64,000 nt of DNA from an uncultured Prevotella sp. (GTDB lineage Bacteria; Bacteroidota; Bacteroidia; Bacteroidales; Bacteroidaceae), in assembly GCA_945873145.1 (NCBI GenBank), contig CAMCBZ010000012.1, positions 1 through 64,000 of the forward strand, in the 5' to 3' direction. Within the stretch, counting starts at the first letter, position 1. Each line of letters starts with the position of its first letter. Positions 24,860 to 35,200 of this stretch are shown here, in pieces. The position numbers and the translations under genes were made by a program. The notes below the pieces were generated by a model, which had not been told where the DNA came from, did no database searches, and worked only from the letters and a program-made list of their open reading frames with translations.

Positions 24860-26647
24860 TTAAATATCCAAATGCAACTTCATCTCATCCACCGCACTTC
24901 CCGGAGTGATCATCGGCGTGACATTCTCCTCCTCCTTGACAGCGCATTCAAGGATATACGGACCATCGGTGGTAAGCATCTTCTCCACTTTTGACTTTAG
25001 CTCATCGTGAGTCAACACCACATCATAAGGAATGTGATAAGCATTGGCCAACTCCTCGTAATGAGGATTGAGCATGTGTGTGAACGAGCGACGATGGTTG
25101 AACATCAAATCCTGCCACTGTCGCACGTTGCCAAGATAGTTGTTGTTCAGAAGTATGATCTTCACGGGAGCCTGCTGCTCCATGATCGTTCCGAGTTCCT
25201 CTATACACATCTGGAAGCCTCCGTCACCTGTAAACAGACAAACCTGGCGGTCAGGAGCGCCAAAGGTAGCCCCAATAGCGGCTGGCAGTCCAAAGCCCAT
25301 CGTACCTAAGCCACCACTTGAAACGACACTCCGATGACGATGGAATTTGAAATAGCGGCAAGAGAACATTTGGTTCAAACCGACATCGTTGACCAATACG
25401 GCCTCACCTTTTGTAGCCTCAGCCACTGCGTTTACCACTTCACCCATCAGCAGTTCCTTGCCCTGGGGGTGAATAGATGGTTCGATGACTTCCGCCTTTT
25501 CTTTCTCAAAAAGAGGCTTGAAAGAGTCACGCCACTCACGGTGAACACCCTTATTCAAGTATTTTGTGATGGCAGGAAGGCTTACCTTACAGTCACCCAC
25601 CACGGCTACATCCGTCTTCACATTCTTGTCGATCTCTGACGGATCAATGTCCAAATGGATCACCTTGGCCTGTTTGGCATAGCGGTCAAGACGACCGGTG
25701 ACACGATCAGAGAATCTCATGCCGATGGCAATAAGCACGTCGCACTCCTGCTCCTTGATGTTTGGCGCATAGTTGCCGTGCATTCCCAGCATACCCATAT
25801 TCAAAGGATGATCGGAAGAAAGTGCAGAGAGTCCCAGCAAGGTACGTCCTGCTGGGATATCTGCTTTCTCAAGGAATTCTACCAACTCATCCTGGGCATT
25901 GCCCAACTCTACGCCATGTCCAACAAGAGCCAAAGGCTTCTTGGCATTGTTGATAAGCTCAGCAGCTGCCTTGACAGCTTCCTCATCTATCTTTGGATAA
26001 GGGATATAAGAGCGAACACGGTCGGTCTTTCCCGGCATCCATTTAGCTTTCTGTATCTGGGCATTACGTGGAAAGTCAAGTACGACAGGGCCCGGACGGC
26101 CACTGCGCGCAATATAAAAAGCACGGTTCACCGCCCATGCGACATCTTCTGCACGACGGATCTGATAGCTCCACTTTGTGATCGGCTGAGACATACCCAC
26201 CAAGTCTACTTCCTGGAAGGCGTCTGTACCCAATGCGCCTACGCCCACCTGTCCGGCGATGACCACGATAGGAATGGAGTCCATCATCGCATCTGCTACA
26301 CCGGTAAGCGTATTTGTGGCACCTGGACCGGAAGTGACAATCGTCACACCAACCTCGCCACTGACACGCGCATATCCCTCGGCAGCATGGGCTGCGCCCT
26401 GCTCATGGCGGACGAGGACATGATGGAACCAAGGATCTTTCTTATGGGTATAAGTGTATAAGGCATCATATACCGGCATGATAGCACCTCCGGGATAACC
26501 GAAGATCGTGTGCACATTCTCCTGATACAATGCCCGCATCAATATCTCTGAGCCGCTGCACTCTTCACCGATACGCACTCCCGCCCAGGGAGCCTCCGGT
26601 TCTGTCCAGGCAGCAGCCTGTGTTGTTTGTTTTTGATTCTCGCTCAT
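24860..26647 (-). CDS. ilvB: Acetolactate synthase, catalytic subunit
   Basis: A 595-residue thiamine-diphosphate and FAD-dependent enzyme joining two pyruvates (or pyruvate and 2-oxobutyrate) at the first common step of branched-chain amino acid synthesis. The N-terminal ThDP-binding part has FGYPGGAIMPVYDAL and the catalytic glutamate in VRHEQGAAHAAEGYAR. The C-terminal ThDP/Mg motif is GDGGFQMCIEELGTI...NNNYLG. A 40-residue N-terminal extension rich in Gln, Thr and Ala is present. It lies 24 nt after ilvD in the operon. Confidence 0.96.
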   Translation of the reverse strand: MSENQKQTTQAAAWTEPEAPWAGVRIGEECSGSEILMRALYQENVHTIFGYPGGAIMPVYDALYTYTHKKDPWFHHVLVRHEQGAAHAAEGYARVSGEVGVTIVTSGPGATNTLTGVADAMMDSIPIVVIAGQVGVGALGTDAFQEVDLVGMSQPITKWSYQIRRAEDVAWAVNRAFYIARSGRPGPVVLDFPRNAQIQKAKWMPGKTDRVRSYIPYPKIDEEAVKAAAELINNAKKPLALVGHGVELGNAQDELVEFLEKADIPAGRTLLGLSALSSDHPLNMGMLGMHGNYAPNIKEQECDVLIAIGMRFSDRVTGRLDRYAKQAKVIHLDIDPSEIDKNVKTDVAVVGDCKVSLPAITKYLNKGVHREWRDSFKPLFEKEKAEVIEPSIHPQGKELLMGEVVNAVAEATKGEAVLVNDVGLNQMFSCRYFKFHRHRSVVSSGGLGTMGFGLPAAIGATFGAPDRQVCLFTGDGGFQMCIEELGTIMEQQAPVKIILLNNNYLGNVRQWQDLMFNHRRSFTHMLNPHYEELANAYHIPYDVVLTHDELKSKVEKMLTTDGPYILECAVKEEENVTPMITPGSAVDEMKLHLDI

Positions 26648-26671
26648 ATTTTGTTTTTGTATTGTTTTCGT

Positions 26672-28474
26672 TTAGTCTATGATTCTCACGCCACCCTTGT
26701 CAGCAGAACTCACACTCTGAGCATACGCACGCAAAGCCTTGCTGACCACACGATGACGCTTCAGAGGCTGCTGCGGACGTGCGTTGAGTTCCTCGTCGCT
26801 CAACTTCACATTGATGCTACGATTAGGGATGTCTATCTCGATGATATCGCCATCCTTGATCTTACCGATGTTACCACCGGCTGCAGCTTCAGGTGAGATA
26901 TGGCCAATACTTAGTCCACTTGTTCCACCGGAGAAGCGACCGTCGGTGATCAACGCACATTCCTTACCTAAGTGGCGGCTCTTGATATAAGAGGTTGGAT
27001 AGAGCATCTCCTGCATACCCGGACCGCCCTTGGGACCTTCATGGGTGATCACCACACAATCACCGCTCTTCACCTTACCGCCCAAGATACCGTCGCAGGC
27101 ATCTTCCTGTGAGTCAAAGACCACAGCTGGTCCGGAGAAATGCCACAGACTCTCGTCAACACCTGCCGTCTTCACCACACAACCATCTTGTGCGATGTTG
27201 CCAAAGAGTACAGCCAAACCGCCATCCTTGGTATAGGCGTGCTGCAGGTCGCGAATACATCCGTTGGCTCTATCAGTGTCGAGTGTTGGCCACTGCGTGT
27301 TCTGGCTACCCATCTTGGTAGAGAACTTACGGCCTGGCGCACTATGATAGATGCGGTCGGCCTCCGGGTCAATTGTAGCACCTGTGATATTGTATTTTTT
27401 CATGGCTTCGCCCAACGTCATTCCGTCCACACGCTTCACGTTTGGACGGATCAGGCCGCCTTTGTTCAACTCATTAAGGATGCCGAGGATGCCACCCGCG
27501 CGGTTACATTCCTGAACAGAGTATTTCTGCGTATTAGGAGCCAGCTTGCAGATGCACGGCACCTTGCGGGAGAGCTGGTCGATGTCGTGCATCTTGAAGT
27601 CCACCCCACCCTCTTGAGCAACAGCTAAGAGATGGAGCACCGTATTGGTACTGCCACCCATGGCAATGTCGAGTGTCATGGCATTGAGGAAAGCATCTCT
27701 TGTAGCGATGTTACGGGGCAAGACGCTCTCATCGCCATCCTCGTAATAGGCCAAAGCATTCTTGACGATCTGCCGTGCAGCCTGCTTGAACAGTTCGATA
27801 CGGTTGACATGCGTGGCGAGAATCGTACCATTGCCCGGCAGACCAAGCCCGATAGCCTCTGTCAGCGAGTTCATGGAGTTGGCAGTGAACATTCCCGAGC
27901 AGCATCCGCATCCGGGGCAGGCGCACTGCTCGATTTTCTGCAGTTCTTCATCGCTGACCTCTGTGTCAGCGCCCTTAATCATCGCCGTGATCAGATCGGC
28001 ATTTTCACCGTTCCATCGTCCAGCCTCCATAGGGCCGCCAGAGCAAAACACCGTTGGGATGTTGAGGCGCATGGCAGCCATGAGCATGCCCGGTGTGACC
28101 TTATCACAATTGGAAATGCAGATCATAGCATCAGCCTTGTGCGCATTGACCATGTACTCCACCGAGTCGGCAATGATATCACGTGAAGGTAAGGAATAGA
28201 GCATACCATCGTGCCCCATGGCAATACCATCATCAATGGCAATGGTGTTGAACTCGGCAGCATAGCAGCCCATGCTTTCTATCTCCTGCTTAACAATCTG
28301 ACCTATATCGTGAAGGTGTGTATGTCCTGGTACAAACTGGGTGAAAGAGTTGACAACAGCAATGATAGGCTTACCAAACTGCTCATGCTTCATTCCTGTG
28401 GCTACCCAAAGAGCGCGTGCTCCAGCCATTCTTCTGCCTTCAGTACAGACAGCACTTCTCAATTGATGCTTCAT
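26672..28474 (-). CDS. ilvD: Dihydroxy-acid dehydratase
   Basis: A 600-residue iron-sulphur enzyme that dehydrates dihydroxy acids to 2-keto acids in valine and isoleucine synthesis. Cluster cysteines are seen in [11 protein letters not shown] and in [17 protein letters not shown]; the C-terminal domain has [14 protein letters not shown]. The ATG at 28474 (MKHQLRSAV) matches the usual N-terminus ahead of [11 protein letters not shown]. The longer frame would start near the promoter and is rejected. It is the first gene of the ilv operon, with TATCTTTG about 30 nt upstream. Confidence 0.96.
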   Translation of the reverse strand: MKHQLRSAVCTEGRRMAGARALWVATGMKHEQFGKPIIAVVNSFTQFVPGHTHLHDIGQIVKQEIESMGCYAAEFNTIAIDDGIAMGHDGMLYSLPSRDIIADSVEYMVNAHKADAMICISNCDKVTPGMLMAAMRLNIPTVFCSGGPMEAGRWNGENADLITAMIKGADTEVSDEELQKIEQCACPGCGCCSGMFTANSMNSLTEAIGLGLPGNGTILATHVNRIELFKQAARQIVKNALAYYEDGDESVLPRNIATRDAFLNAMTLDIAMGGSTNTVLHLLAVAQEGGVDFKMHDIDQLSRKVPCICKLAPNTQKYSVQECNRAGGILGILNELNKGGLIRPNVKRVDGMTLGEAMKKYNITGATIDPEADRIYHSAPGRKFSTKMGSQNTQWPTLDTDRANGCIRDLQHAYTKDGGLAVLFGNIAQDGCVVKTAGVDESLWHFSGPAVVFDSQEDACDGILGGKVKSGDCVVITHEGPKGGPGMQEMLYPTSYIKSRHLGKECALITDGRFSGGTSGLSIGHISPEAAAGGNIGKIKDGDIIEIDIPNRSINVKLSDEELNARPQQPLKRHRVVSKALRAYAQSVSSADKGGVRIID

Positions 28475-28502
28475 AAATCTTATTCTTATTGGTATTTTCA
28501 TG

Positions 28503-28536
28503 CAAAGATACAACAATTCTTGCAATCTACAACAAA
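28503..28536 (-). promoter_or_regulatory. Promoter of the ilv operon
   Basis: On the minus strand TATCTTTG (28510-28503) with TTTG at 28536-28533, a spacing of 22 nt, slightly longer than ideal. No leader peptide or attenuator was recognised in the 28 nt between it and ilvD. Confidence 0.6.
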
Positions 28537-28590
28537 AAAGTCCGATATTTTTAAGAATAGTAAGATTATAAGCAGTAAAAGCCAGAAATA

Positions 28591-28634
28591 AAAAAGCTCC
28601 AAGGAGAAAAGCCAGCTGCTTTTCCCCTTGGAGC
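28591..28634 (-). terminator. Terminator of the kinase-peptidase operon
   Basis: On the minus strand GCTCCAAGGGGAAAAGC pairs with GCTTTTCTCCTTGGAGC (one mismatch) and is followed by TTTTTTAT. Confidence 0.85.
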
Positions 28635-28681
28635 CATATCGATTCTTACATCAAGAATATATGTTCAAAGGATGAGAAGAT

Positions 28682-30886
28682 TTACTTCAGATGCTCCTCA
28701 AACCACTGCGTGATTTGGCGCAAAAGATGATTGCGGGTATTTCCACCGGAGATGCCATGGTTGCGGTTGGTATAATACAACTCTTTGAAATCCTTGTCGG
28801 CCTGCACCAAAGCCTCAGCATACTCAAAGGTATTCTGCGGATGAACATTGTCATCGGCTGTTCCATGACAGATGAGCAAGGCTCCGTGGAGCTTATCGGC
28901 ACGCGTGATAGCATTATCATTGTAACCGTCAGGATTTTCCTTTGGTGTGCGCATATAGCGCTCAGTATAGATCGTATCATAGTAACGATAACTTGTAGGA
29001 GGAGCAACAGCAACACCAGCCTTGAATACAGGACGACCTTCACTCATGCTCATCAGCGTACAGAAGCCACCATAAGACCAGCCCCAGATGCCAATGTTAT
29101 CTTTGTCGACATAAGACTGTTTGCCTAACCACAGTGCAGTCTCAACTTGGTCCTTGGCCTCCAAATTGCCCAAATGAAGATAAGTGCACTTCTCAAAGTC
29201 TGCACCACGTCCACCGGTTCCACGACCGTCCACACAGACAACGATGAAGCCCTGCTGAGCAAGATACTGATCATAAGCTCCTCCTTGTCTCATGGATCCG
29301 GCATCCCAGGAATTGATAACCTGCTGATTGCCCGGTCCACTGTATTGGAACATGATCACGGGATACTTCTTGTTAGGGTCGAAGTCGGCTGGCTTGATCA
29401 TCCATCCATTGAGTTGAATGCCCTCGGAAGTGGTAAAGGAGAAAGTCTCCTTCTTTGTCCAACCATAGTCGCGGATCTTTTGCTTCAAAGCCTGATTATC
29501 GATGTTGGTAGCGATCACCTTACCGCTATTGCTACAGGTACTATATATATAAGGTGTATCATAGTCGCTCCAGCAATTTACGAAATAGCGAAGATCACTG
29601 GAGAAGATGGCAGAATTCCAGCCCTCATTTTTGGTGAGGCGCTCTGTCTTTCCGTCCTTATGAGACACATAGATCTGACGGTCTTGAGGATTGAGAGCTG
29701 CTGCCTGATAATAGACATCACCTGTCTTATCGTCATAACCATAGACATCCGTGATATCAAATTTTCCGTTACCTATCTTTCGCATAAGCTGGCCGTTGAT
29801 ATTGTAAAGATACAGATGCATATAACCATCCCGGTCTGAAGGTAACAAGATGTAATCGCTTCCAATACGTGCGGCCTCTATCGCCTCCTCTTTGACGTAA
29901 CGGGAGATACGGTCAGAGAGCAGCAACTGAGCTACCGTGCTACGGGGATTGACACCATAGAGATTCAGTACATCCTGATGGCGATTCATCGTGTAAACGA
30001 TGATACGATTGGGGTTGGACGTGGGAAGGATGCGCGGCATATAGCCATCGCTGTCCACAGGTACCTGCAGACGCTGAATACGGTGGGACTGAATATCGAA
30101 GCTCCAAGCGCTGACTGTGGCATTGCGCTCACCAGCCTTCGGATACTTGTAGGCATACTCACCGGGATAGACCGCATATTCTTTATGTTCAGGATTTAAG
30201 CCCTTGAACATCTGTAAGCGATACTGCTGAACGGCACTTTCATCGTAACGAAGCCAACAGAGCATTGTGCCATCAGCATTGAACGTCAAAGCATGAGAGA
30301 AAGCAAACTCCTCTTCATTGACCCAGTCTGGAATGCCATTGATAACATGATTGAAAAGTCCGTCCTTCGTCACCTGGCTCTCACTGTTGTTGTAGAGAAG
30401 CTTGACCAAAAAAATGTTGTTATCACGGACAAACGCCACCTTGGTACCATCGGGTGACCATACCGGAGCTTGCTGAGGGCCACCATCCGACAAGGGCTCC
30501 AACTTGCGGGAAGCCATGGTGTAGATATAAAACACAGCTTTGTAGGAGCGTCGATAGACCGGTTGCGTCTTGGTACGGATCAGCATTCGCTTGCCATCCG
30601 GCGACATGATGTAACCATCGAAGTTGTCAATCTTGGCGCCCTGTGTGTCATCAACATCAAACAACACGGCAGTTTGCTTACCGGTCTTAAAGGAATACTG
30701 TATCACCTGTTTGCCATTTTGCGAAATGCTGGCATACTGATCAGTACCCTCCAAAGGATTAATACCAGTCATACGCTGGGCAGTAAACTCTCCTGCCGTC
30801 AGCGCCTTGAGATCGATGCGCTTGGCTGCCGCACCGGAAAGGGTAAAAGCCATACACAGAAAAATAAGGAAAACGACTTTTTTCAT
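28682..30886 (-). CDS. Dipeptidyl peptidase IV-family serine peptidase
   Basis: A 734-residue exported S9B peptidase (signal peptide MKKVVFLIFLCMAFTLSGAAA). DPP-IV enzymes remove N-terminal dipeptides, usually X-Pro, and in this phylum supply peptides for growth. The eight-bladed propeller (about residues 45-480) contains the double-glutamate motif DWVNEEEF that holds the substrate amino group. The catalytic alpha/beta-hydrolase domain has the nucleophile in GWSYGGF (around residue 603), Asp in GTADDNVH and His in NRNHGISG. It is the last gene of the operon, 10 nt after a small membrane-protein gene, and its terminator follows directly. Confidence 0.95.
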   Translation of the reverse strand: MKKVVFLIFLCMAFTLSGAAAKRIDLKALTAGEFTAQRMTGINPLEGTDQYASISQNGKQVIQYSFKTGKQTAVLFDVDDTQGAKIDNFDGYIMSPDGKRMLIRTKTQPVYRRSYKAVFYIYTMASRKLEPLSDGGPQQAPVWSPDGTKVAFVRDNNIFLVKLLYNNSESQVTKDGLFNHVINGIPDWVNEEEFAFSHALTFNADGTMLCWLRYDESAVQQYRLQMFKGLNPEHKEYAVYPGEYAYKYPKAGERNATVSAWSFDIQSHRIQRLQVPVDSDGYMPRILPTSNPNRIIVYTMNRHQDVLNLYGVNPRSTVAQLLLSDRISRYVKEEAIEAARIGSDYILLPSDRDGYMHLYLYNINGQLMRKIGNGKFDITDVYGYDDKTGDVYYQAAALNPQDRQIYVSHKDGKTERLTKNEGWNSAIFSSDLRYFVNCWSDYDTPYIYSTCSNSGKVIATNIDNQALKQKIRDYGWTKKETFSFTTSEGIQLNGWMIKPADFDPNKKYPVIMFQYSGPGNQQVINSWDAGSMRQGGAYDQYLAQQGFIVVCVDGRGTGGRGADFEKCTYLHLGNLEAKDQVETALWLGKQSYVDKDNIGIWGWSYGGFCTLMSMSEGRPVFKAGVAVAPPTSYRYYDTIYTERYMRTPKENPDGYNDNAITRADKLHGALLICHGTADDNVHPQNTFEYAEALVQADKDFKELYYTNRNHGISGGNTRNHLLRQITQWFEEHLK

Positions 30887-30896
30887 GTTATTATAT

Positions 30897-31541
30897 TTAA
30901 TAGCTAAAGAATACGAAATACATAGAACTTACAAACATAGAGGCCATCACATAGAACAGCAAGAAAGGCATCAGCAGTGCATGCTGTGAGCAAAGAGCTC
31001 GACAGACACCATCAATACCATGCAGCGTGCCACTGATCAAGCCAAAGACGATCGACATGGTGGTCAGCATGAAGCAAACACTTGGAACGATACTTGCAGA
31101 GAAGCTGCTGTCAGATAATGTTCCTGTGACGCTAAGCAGCACTGCCTGCGGCGGAACAGTCAACAACAAAAGACAGACTATCTGTAAAGCACCGAACGAG
31201 CCTGCTGTTATCAACGCTAACTTGACGCGCCGGGGAAGAGACGGGAATCCACTCTTCACGCCCTGTGAGAGTGCTGTCAGAAGATTGCTTCCCTTCATTT
31301 CCCCAAGAGCAAAGGCTCCTAAGATGAGCCATAGCAAAGGCGCAGAAGCCTCACTCTCGACAAAATAGCCAAAGAACCACCTGATGCCTCGGGCACTCAA
31401 TAACGAGATAATTGATGACTGGGGCATGGCGGCAGACAATAACCAAGAAAGGAAGATGAGTACTACCTGAGCCAAAGCTAATCCTATAGACAGCCTATAA
31501 ACAAGTTGCCGCCAATGCAGTGTCCTCGTTCTATGCTTCAT
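30897..31541 (-). CDS. Multi-pass membrane protein, function unknown
   Basis: A 214-residue protein with about five hydrophobic segments: near residues 14-38, 60-80, 108-135, 146-170 and 190-212. Between them lie FALGEMKGSNLLTALSQG and a basic loop SLPRRVKLAL. I do not recognise the family. The start at 31541 overlaps the end of the response-regulator gene by 11 nt, and the stop is 10 nt before the DPP-IV gene, so it is locked into this operon. A role in signal reception or in handling peptidase products is possible but unsupported. The longer frame upstream (to 31607) is a shadow of the regulator gene. Confidence 0.75.
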   Translation of the reverse strand: MKHRTRTLHWRQLVYRLSIGLALAQVVLIFLSWLLSAAMPQSSIISLLSARGIRWFFGYFVESEASAPLLWLILGAFALGEMKGSNLLTALSQGVKSGFPSLPRRVKLALITAGSFGALQIVCLLLLTVPPQAVLLSVTGTLSDSSFSASIVPSVCFMLTTMSIVFGLISGTLHGIDGVCRALCSQHALLMPFLLFYVMASMFVSSMYFVFFSY

Positions 31542-32253
31542 CGGGCTGCAAATTATCCAAATCGAGAATATGCAACTGCAAGGCACGGACCACCAGGCGA
31601 GTCGCATTGACGCTGGTGCCCTTGCTGTCGGGGAACAGACGGTTTACCAATTCATTCTGGCGCTTCTCAAGGCTCTTGACACCAAACGGCATACCTCTCA
31701 GTGCTGTAATCTGTTCCTTTGTATATCCCAAAGCCAGGTGACGAAGGAAGCGCTCGTCATACTCATCAATGTCGTAATCGATCAATGCTTCCTGACGCAT
31801 CAAGTCATTGTTGACACTGCGTTTGAAGCGCTCTACTATCTTCTCCAAGATAGGCTGATTGAAAACAAGCCGCTTACCGTCCATCACGCTCGCCACATCA
31901 CCACGGGTGAGCAACTCGCCACTCTTCAGGATGATGCCATCACAGCCGGCATCCAGCGCGTCGACCCAAAGTTTCTCATTGAGAATCTCTCCGGTAAAGA
32001 TCAAAACCTTCACCTCAGGATGTGCCTGCTTGGTTTCCCGACATAGCTCCACCCCCACGGTGGTTGATCCGCTAAGTCCCAAATCCAGCAACACCAGATC
32101 CGGCAACTGCTTAGCCATGAGTTTACGGTAGGACACCTCGTCGGGAGCCGTACCAATGATATGGGCTTCCGGAATATCATTCTTGAATATTCCTTCTGTA
32201 CCTTTTAACTCCAAAGGCACGTCTTCCACAATCACTACATTAAAGTCTTTCAT
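31531..32253 (-). CDS. Response regulator, receiver plus LuxR-like HTH
   Basis: A 240-residue two-component regulator. The receiver domain (about residues 3-125) has acidic pocket VVIVEDV, the likely phospho-acceptor Asp in DLVLLDLGLSG, Thr in VLIFTGE and Lys in IILKSGE. The C-terminal part (about 160-232), with YDERFLRHLALGYTKEQI and EKRQNELVNRLF, looks like a LuxR/NarL-type helix-turn-helix. Start and kinase stop overlap in ATGA, which points to translational coupling with the kinase. The target genes are not known; the rest of the operon is the obvious candidate. Confidence 0.9.
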   Translation of the reverse strand: MKDFNVVIVEDVPLELKGTEGIFKNDIPEAHIIGTAPDEVSYRKLMAKQLPDLVLLDLGLSGSTTVGVELCRETKQAHPEVKVLIFTGEILNEKLWVDALDAGCDGIILKSGELLTRGDVASVMDGKRLVFNQPILEKIVERFKRSVNNDLMRQEALIDYDIDEYDERFLRHLALGYTKEQITALRGMPFGVKSLEKRQNELVNRLFPDSKGTSVNATRLVVRALQLHILDLDNLQPDEA

Positions 32254-35200
32254 ATGCTTATATGATTATTTTTTATTGCTAACTGGCAGCGATCATTCAT
32301 CCGACCTGGCATCACGGCCTCTATCAGAGTTCCTTCTTTGTGGACATGGGCGTTCAAGCCACAGGCTCTTTGGTTGGTCGCCTCTCCCATCTCACGCACG
32401 ATCTGACGGCAAAGCAGAAAACGTACATCCGGGGTATAGGGGGTGAACAGAGCACGACAAGTTTCTTCGTCATCATGACGCTGCCTTAATAAACATTGCA
32501 TCTTGAGATAGCCATCGTCAAGAGCCTTACTGACCACTGCCGGCATTTTCTTATCATTAACATCGGTCAGCAGGTCAAAGAAATAGTCCACCATCTCGTC
32601 ATCCAGTCTGATGGGCGGAACCTGTCTCATAGCTTGCTGGGCCAGCACCACATAAAGATCGTGATAGTAATCCACCACTTCCGCTATGTCGTCAATGCTA
32701 TCCGGCGACTCCTGCACCAACTGTCTGATACGAGAGGGATAGTACATCGTCTCATGCTTAAAAGCCGAAAGACAATTGTCTAGCACACTATTAGAGACAT
32801 GCAAGCGGGCCGTTTCCAGATTCAATCTACGTAGATCGTCTTCGGCAAACTCCAGGTCATCAGCCTGCCGGAGTTGCCCTTGCATGGCATCGAGTTCAGC
32901 CTGGCGTACAGTCTGCACAATATTTGTTAGTTTGGAGAGCTGTTCCTCACTTAGGTCAAACGAAGCGAAGTCGGCTAAATGATCGATACCCTTCAGCTTC
33001 TGTTCATCAGAGAGATCAGAAGTAAGCAACTGGTTCATTTTTCTTATACGGTCAATACATGACTGGTAATCGAGCAAATGCCTGTAATAGAGGAAATAAT
33101 AAGCCGGAAGGATCGTCAGCAGCAATAACACGAGCAAGATGATGGCCACCGTCTTGTTGTTTTCACTGCGTTGCATCGTACGTACATAATCAGGCAGACT
33201 ACTGTCTGCGCTGGTCTGCCGGAAGAGGCGAGTGTAGACACTATTGCTTTTTTCGTATAGCTTCCATTTGTGCAATGCCAAAGCCGCCACTGCCGTCTCG
33301 TTGCTGACATCAAGCAAAATGGCGGTATCGCTCGGTGAGAGCACTGCCCGACAACTGTCTGCAAAGCGCAATGCCCGCCCATATTCTCCGCGGATGTTAC
33401 AATAATAAGTACTGTCGGCATAGACAGCAGCCTGACTTTCATTGGCATAGCCCCTACGTGGGGCAGACGGTGTAGAGAACGCTGACAAAAGAGTAGTAAA
33501 CAACAGCAAAAGTAAAGTGAGCGCACGACGGAATCCATAAGGCAAGCGAAAGAAAACACGCGTGCCTTTACCAAGTTCGCTCTCTGCGCCAATTGCTGCG
33601 ACACTAAAGATGCGACTCATCTTCTTATACTTCTGGATGATGCCATTGCAATTTTTCAGTCCGAAGCCATGGCCGCCGGTATACGTACAGTCAAAGATGT
33701 GACTGAGCTTATCCTCTGTCATGCCCGGCCCATTATCTTCCACACTGATTTCGACATAGTCTGGCATACCTTTAGCCTCTACTTTCACTACGCCGCCTTC
33801 ATCAGAAAACTTTCGCGCATTATCGGCTATCGTGTTGATCATAAACAAAGTGAGCGTCTTGTCAGCTTTCACCTTCAAGTCTGTCGGTTTCACCTGTAGG
33901 TCAATGCCCTTGATCCGGAACGATGTACGAGACCGTTCAACCATGTCAAAGAGGTCCTGCAAGTCAAAACTCTCTATCTTTAAGCTCACTTCCCCCTGGC
34001 GCATCTGTATCCATTGTGTCAGCACAGAATTATAGTCATTAATGCTGTCGGTGATCTCCATGAGATAGTCGTAGTTGCGTTTCTTCCATTCTGCATCCCT
34101 CCCCTTCTGCTGACTCTCTTTTTCCTGCTTCAACTGGTGAACGACATACACCATGCGATCAATGAAAGGCAATATACTGTTGACAAGTTGAACCTTTGCA
34201 CGGGCATCAAGATTTCTTCGCTTATATTGCCGCAAATGCAGCTTACCGACAGCCAGTTTTTCTTTCATCTCATTGATATTCTCATTCATGAGAATATTGT
34301 GCTCCTCATTCCGGCTTTGCCAGTTTCTTAAAGGCTCCAACAAAGTGTCCAAAGAGAAGTCTCTGTCACTCTTTCTGCGTTTTGCATCAAAGACGAAAAG
34401 CAAGACGACAAAGACGAAGATCATCAGCACAACAGCAGCGAGCATAACATTAAGTTGCTGAGAGGAGTGATTGAGCTGACTGGCGCGTGCCTCGAGCTGG
34501 CGATCCTGCCGCGTTCGTTCCTGTATGTCGAGATAGATATTTCTGTTTCGGTCGCTATTGGCTTTGTCATCAACAGCGGAATAGACTAATGACATCCGCT
34601 CACGTATGGAAGCCACCAGATCTGGAGCCTGATGCACAGCCTTGATAGACAGAGCTCGTTGAAGACAAATCAAAGCAGAACGGTAGTCATGGATATACCA
34701 ATAGCATTCCGCTAAAGTGCGATTAGCACCCGCCACCTGATATACATCACCGTATGCAGTGAAGATTTGCAGAGCTCGCAGAGCCAGATTGCCAGCCAAA
34801 AGAGAATCTGACATATCATCTGTGTTTAAGTACTTAAACGCAGGCACATTGTTACGCATCAGCAAACGGCGCACGCCAGAATCCTGCAGATGCTCGCTGA
34901 TTGACTGCAAAGCCTGAGCTTCCCAAAATGGCATATCGCAACGCTGTGCCAATACATATGCCTGAATCAGGTAGTCAAACTCTGATTGTGCTATATCCTG
35001 CTTGGTTCCTCCCGAGATGATTCCCCCTGCACCAATATTATAGCAGTAGTTGATGTATTGTGCGGTATCTTGTATCAGCTGATTCCATGAACTCATGTCT
35101 TGGATAGCCTGCGCAGCTTGCTGATTCAGCCCTACATAATAATAGTAAATGGATGAGACTATCTGAAATTCACTCTGAGCATACAGCAGTCTACTTTGTT

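Noticed and set aside
30897..31607. Longer frame for the small membrane protein starting at 31607
   Set aside because: The first 22 residues are the other-frame reading of the response-regulator gene; ATG 31541 gives a normal overlap and N-terminus.
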